DNA from: Akkermansiaceae bacterium UBA1315
GTDB taxonomy: Bacteria; Verrucomicrobiota; Verrucomicrobiia; Verrucomicrobiales; Akkermansiaceae
Length of the DNA: 54,390 bases
Direction of reading: 5' to 3'
NCBI GenBank assembly: GCA_002307065.1
Contig: DBTN01000027.1
Location: 2,535 to 56,924, forward strand
Below are positions 51,855 to 54,390 of this stretch, in pieces. Made by a program: the position numbers and the translations under genes. Within the stretch, counting starts at the first letter, position 1, and the number at the start of each line of letters is the position of its first letter. Below the pieces are notes generated by a model, which ran no database searches, had not been told where the DNA came from, and saw nothing but the letters and a program-made list of their open reading frames with translations.

Positions 51855-52463
51855 TCAGGCGGTGCGGAAGGCGAGGGTGCTGACGGCATCACCCACGAGG
51901 ATGATGGTTTTGGCAGACAGGATTTGTTCGACGTTGAGGTCGGAACCGGTCACCAACTGCGTCCAGCCGACGTTGCGGGCGGCGAGGTAGGTGGAGTCGT
52001 CGAACGAATTGCCCACGATCAGAACTTTTTCGTTCGGCGTGATTTCGTTGATGGCGGAGATGAACGACTTGGTTTTTCCATCGGCGATGGAAAAGGTGTC
52101 GATCGTGAGAACTTTACCGGCGCGGACGGAGTCACCCAGAGCGCGGCGAAGGGCGACCTTGCGGACGGACTTCGGAACGTGCTTGGAGTAGTCACGTGGG
52201 CGTGGGCCGAAGACCACACCACCACCGACGAAGATCGGGGCGCGTTTGTCGCCGTGACGGGCGTTACCGGTGCCTTTTTGTTTGTAGATCTTTTTGTTGT
52301 TACCGGAGACTTCTCCCCGGGTTTTGGTGTTGGCGGAACCGGTGCGGCGGTTAGCGCGGTAGGCGGTCACGAGATCGTGAACGGCCTGACGACCTTTTTC
52401 TTCGCCGACCAAAATAACGTTGGCGGCTTGGGCGTCTTCTGCAGTGAAGGACTTGGCGGACAT
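51855..52463 (-). CDS. rplD: 50S ribosomal protein L4
   Basis: 202 residues; lines the exit tunnel and in enterobacteria represses the S10 operon. RRTGSANTKTRGEVSGNNKK with KGTGNARHGDKRAPIFVGGG is the tunnel loop; KVALRRALGDSVRAGKV follows. Whether L4 autoregulation exists here cannot be seen. Confidence 0.97.
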   Translation of the reverse strand: MSAKSFTAEDAQAANVILVGEEKGRQAVHDLVTAYRANRRTGSANTKTRGEVSGNNKKIYKQKGTGNARHGDKRAPIFVGGGVVFGPRPRDYSKHVPKSVRKVALRRALGDSVRAGKVLTIDTFSIADGKTKSFISAINEITPNEKVLIVGNSFDDSTYLAARNVGWTQLVTGSDLNVEQILSAKTIILVGDAVSTLAFRTA

Positions 52464-52498
52464 GACTTAAAAAGCGTGGAAGGTTACAAAGGTCCGGC

Positions 52499-53134
52499 TC
52501 AAGCGGACTTTTTCTTGGCTGGGCGAATGGTGAGATAACCCCCTTTGGCACCAGGAACGGCACCGGAAATGAGGATCACGCCGTCTTCGGGACGGACTGC
52601 GACGACCTTGAGATTCTGGACGGTGATGCGGGTGGTGCCCATGTGTCCGGGCATCTTTTGGTTTTTCCAAACGCGACCTGGGGTCGAGCGGCAACCGATC
52701 GCACCGGTTCTGCGGTGCATCATGGAGCCGTGAGTCATTTTCAAACCGCCGAACCCGTGGCGTTTGACAGCACCTTGGAAACCACGACCGATGCTCTTGC
52801 CGATCACGTCGACCCATTGGCCGGCGGTGAAGGTGTCGAGACCGGTGTGCTCGGTAGGAAGAGCGGCGCCGTTTTCGAAGCGGAACTCTTGCACGAAGCG
52901 TTTTGGAGTGGAACCGGCTTTTTTGAAGCGACCGAGGTCAGGCTTCGAAACGCGTTGTTCCTTTTGATCGCCAAAACCGACTTGGACGGCGCTGTAGCCA
53001 TCTGTTTCAGGAGTTTTGGTTTGGAGCAGGACGTTGCCCGAAACGTCGATGACGGTAACGGGGGTCATGCTGCCCGCCTGTTGGTCAAACAGACGAGTCA
53101 TACCGAGTTTTTTGCCGAGAAGACCGAGTGACAT
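52499..53134 (-). CDS. rplC: 50S ribosomal protein L3
   Basis: 211 residues. GLLGKKLGMTRLFDQQAGSM opens it. GRGFQGAVKRHGFGGLKMTH and GSMMHRRTGAIGC, then VWKNQKMPGHMG, form the loop reaching the peptidyl transferase centre. It is separated from rpsJ by 57 bases containing a repeat. Confidence 0.97.
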   Translation of the reverse strand: MSLGLLGKKLGMTRLFDQQAGSMTPVTVIDVSGNVLLQTKTPETDGYSAVQVGFGDQKEQRVSKPDLGRFKKAGSTPKRFVQEFRFENGAALPTEHTGLDTFTAGQWVDVIGKSIGRGFQGAVKRHGFGGLKMTHGSMMHRRTGAIGCRSTPGRVWKNQKMPGHMGTTRITVQNLKVVAVRPEDGVILISGAVPGAKGGYLTIRPAKKKSA

Positions 53135-53146
53135 GTGAAAAGAGAA

Positions 53147-53176
53147 AGTTATAAGTTAGAAGTTATCAGTTAAAAG
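53147..53176. repeat. AGTTATAAGTTAGAAGTTATCAG-type repeat between rpsJ and rplC
   Basis: Three tandem variants of AGTTAT/AGTTAG/AGTTATC, then AGTTAAAAG. Word composition matches the pair at 43766-43868, suggesting one repeat family used twice in the ribosomal operon. Confidence 0.55.
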
Positions 53177-53191
53177 AAGCTGAATAACCGG

Positions 53192-53500
53192 TTAGATACG
53201 GATGGTGATGTCAACACCGGCTGGGAGGTTGAGCTTCTTGAGCTCGTCCACGGTGCGGGCGGTCGGGTCGACGATGTCGAGCAGGCGCTTGTGGGTACGG
53301 ATTTCGAATTGCTCAGCGGACTTTTTGTTCACGTGAACGGAACGGTTAACGCTGAATTTTTCAATACGGGTCGGAAGAGGGATCGGGCCGGCAACGCGGG
53401 CGCCTGTTCTTTTCGCGGTCTCCACGATTTCTTGTGCCGAGCGGTCGATGGCGCGGTGGTCATAAGCGCGCAGGCGGATGCGGATTTTCTGATTTTCCAT
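53192..53500 (-). CDS. rpsJ: 30S ribosomal protein S10
   Basis: 102 residues. KIRIRLRAYDHRAIDRSAQE and GPIPLPTRIEKFSVNRSVHV are diagnostic. It also joins NusB in antitermination complexes in other bacteria. tuf, often found between fusA and rpsJ, is absent here (51-base gap). Confidence 0.97.
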   Translation of the reverse strand: MENQKIRIRLRAYDHRAIDRSAQEIVETAKRTGARVAGPIPLPTRIEKFSVNRSVHVNKKSAEQFEIRTHKRLLDIVDPTARTVDELKKLNLPAGVDITIRI

Positions 53501-53551
53501 GGTGGAGGTGTGTTGTTGTATTGAACTTTAAGTTATGGGGCGAGTAACCGG

Positions 53552-54390
53552 TCAACCGATGCGGTCGCTGACGATTTCTTCGACAATGTTATTTGGAACC
53601 TGCTCGAAATGCGACGGAGTCATCGCATAAGAAGCTCGTCCCGAAGAGAGGGTGCGCACGGCGGTCGAATAACCGAACATTTCCTTGAGTGGAACGTTGG
53701 CGTGCACGATGGAAAGTTTGCCTTTGGATTCCGTGTTCTGGATCTGCCCGCGGCGGCGGCTGAGGTCGCCCATCACGTCGCCTTGATAGTCATCCGGAGT
53801 GGAGACTTCGACGGCCATGATCGGCTCAAGAAGGATCGACTTGGCTTTTTTAAAGCCGTCTTTCATGGCGAAGATGGCTGCCATGGTGAAAGCGTTTTCG
53901 TTGGAATCGACGTCGTGGTAGGAACCGTCGAGGATTTCAACGTGGACATCGATAACCGGGTATCCGGCGATGATGCCATTGGTCATCGATTCGGTGACGC
54001 CTTTGAGGACGGCGTTGATGTATTCCTTAGGAATTGCACCACCGATGACTTTGTTTTCGATCGTCAATCCCTTGCCCTTTTCATTGGGCTTCATGGAAAG
54101 AATGACGTGGCCGTATTGACCGCGGCCGCCGGATTGCTTGACCAGTTTCCCTTCGCCGCCAGCGGCCTGGGTGATGGTTTCGCGATATGCGATTTGGGGC
54201 GCACCGGTATTGGCCTCGACTTTGAATTCGCGGCGGAGGCGATCAACGATGATCTCAAGGTGAAGTTCACCCATTCCAGCGATGATCGTTTGACCGGTTT
54301 CTTCGTCGGTTCGGACGAGGAAGGTCGGGTCCTCTTCCGAAAGGCGGGCGAGAGCCAGAGCCAGTTTTTCCTGGTCGGCTTTGGTTTTCG
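53552..54390 (-). CDS. fusA: Elongation factor G, C-terminal part (truncated by window edge)
   Basis: The translocation GTPase; only domains III-V are in the window. The frame stays open to 54390. It reads KADQEKLALALARLSEEDP, then TDEETGQTIIAGMGELHLEI, the domain III signature. Domain IV contains GGRGQYGHVILSMKP, and domain V ends the protein with EEIVSDRIG. The ATG at 54274 is internal, not a start. The N-terminal G domain lies outside. Confidence 0.96.
   Translation of the reverse strand, partial: KTKADQEKLALALARLSEEDPTFLVRTDEETGQTIIAGMGELHLEIIVDRLRREFKVEANTGAPQIAYRETITQAAGGEGKLVKQSGGRGQYGHVILSMKPNEKGKGLTIENKVIGGAIPKEYINAVLKGVTESMTNGIIAGYPVIDVHVEILDGSYHDVDSNENAFTMAAIFAMKDGFKKAKSILLEPIMAVEVSTPDDYQGDVMGDLSRRRGQIQNTESKGKLSIVHANVPLKEMFGYSTAVRTLSSGRASYAMTPSHFEQVPNNIVEEIVSDRIG

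Noticed and set aside
1..54390. CRISPR arrays, tRNA genes, insertion sequences, prophage
   Set aside because: No spaced direct-repeat arrays, tRNA-like cloverleaf segments, transposase motifs or phage genes were recognised by reading; a tRNAscan or IS search could still find something small.

Overview
This 54.4 kb window comes from a bacterial chromosome, most likely of the phylum Verrucomicrobiota. That placement is an inference. It rests on an exosortase/EpsI pair beside an exopolysaccharide cluster, a ribosomal operon lacking rpsN and rpmD, leaders without Shine-Dalgarno sequences, and short low-complexity intergenic repeats I associate with that phylum. No rRNA, tRNA, CRISPR array, transposase or phage gene was recognised.

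Layout. (1) 1-1055: 3' part of cysN (sulfate activation). (2) 1079-12408: nucleotide-sugar genes on the + strand. These are a sugar-transferase-like protein, gmd, the CDP-3,6-dideoxyhexose genes rfbF/rfbG/rfbH, two paralogous SDRs, an acetaldehyde dehydrogenase (MhpF-like), a 4-hydroxy-2-oxovalerate aldolase (MhpE-like) and a YerE-like ThDP enzyme. (3) 12452-28213: a flippase, seven glycosyltransferases, two Wzy/WaaL-type membrane proteins (one with a TPR-like tail), a membrane PAS-like protein and a polyprenyl-phosphate sugar transferase. (4) 28214-29934 (-): EpsI and exosortase. (5) 30031-33383 (+): prs, rplY, pth, rpsF, ssb. (6) 33453-35263 (-): a YcgQ/YcgR-like pair with His-rich segments. 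(7) 35377-40158: dnaE (+), an ExoD-like protein (-) and a lipoprotein (+). (8) 40217-54390 (-): the fused S10/spc operon from fusA to rplO, then secY, adk and map, with an unexpected secreted coiled-coil protein between rpsS and rplV.

Main hypothesis. The genes at 3017-12408 look like a complete route to an unusual higher-carbon branched sugar. RfbF/G/H make a CDP-3,6-dideoxy-4-ketohexose. MhpF-like and MhpE-like enzymes, running in the biosynthetic direction, would convert acetyl-CoA plus pyruvate to 4-hydroxy-2-oxopentanoate. The ThDP enzyme could decarboxylate this keto acid and add the four-carbon acyl unit to C4 of the sugar, and the two SDRs could reduce or epimerise the product. The resulting ten-carbon skeleton matches, as I recall it, erwiniose, an LPS sugar. 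Simple yersiniose-type two-carbon addition is the main alternative. The downstream flippase, glycosyltransferases, polymerase/ligase proteins and sugar-phosphate transferase would assemble and export the glycan.

The rest is housekeeping with some oddities: RGG-like extensions on ribosomal proteins S3 and S5, repeats inside the ribosomal operon and in front of pth and dnaE, and a non-ribosomal gene inside the S10 operon.
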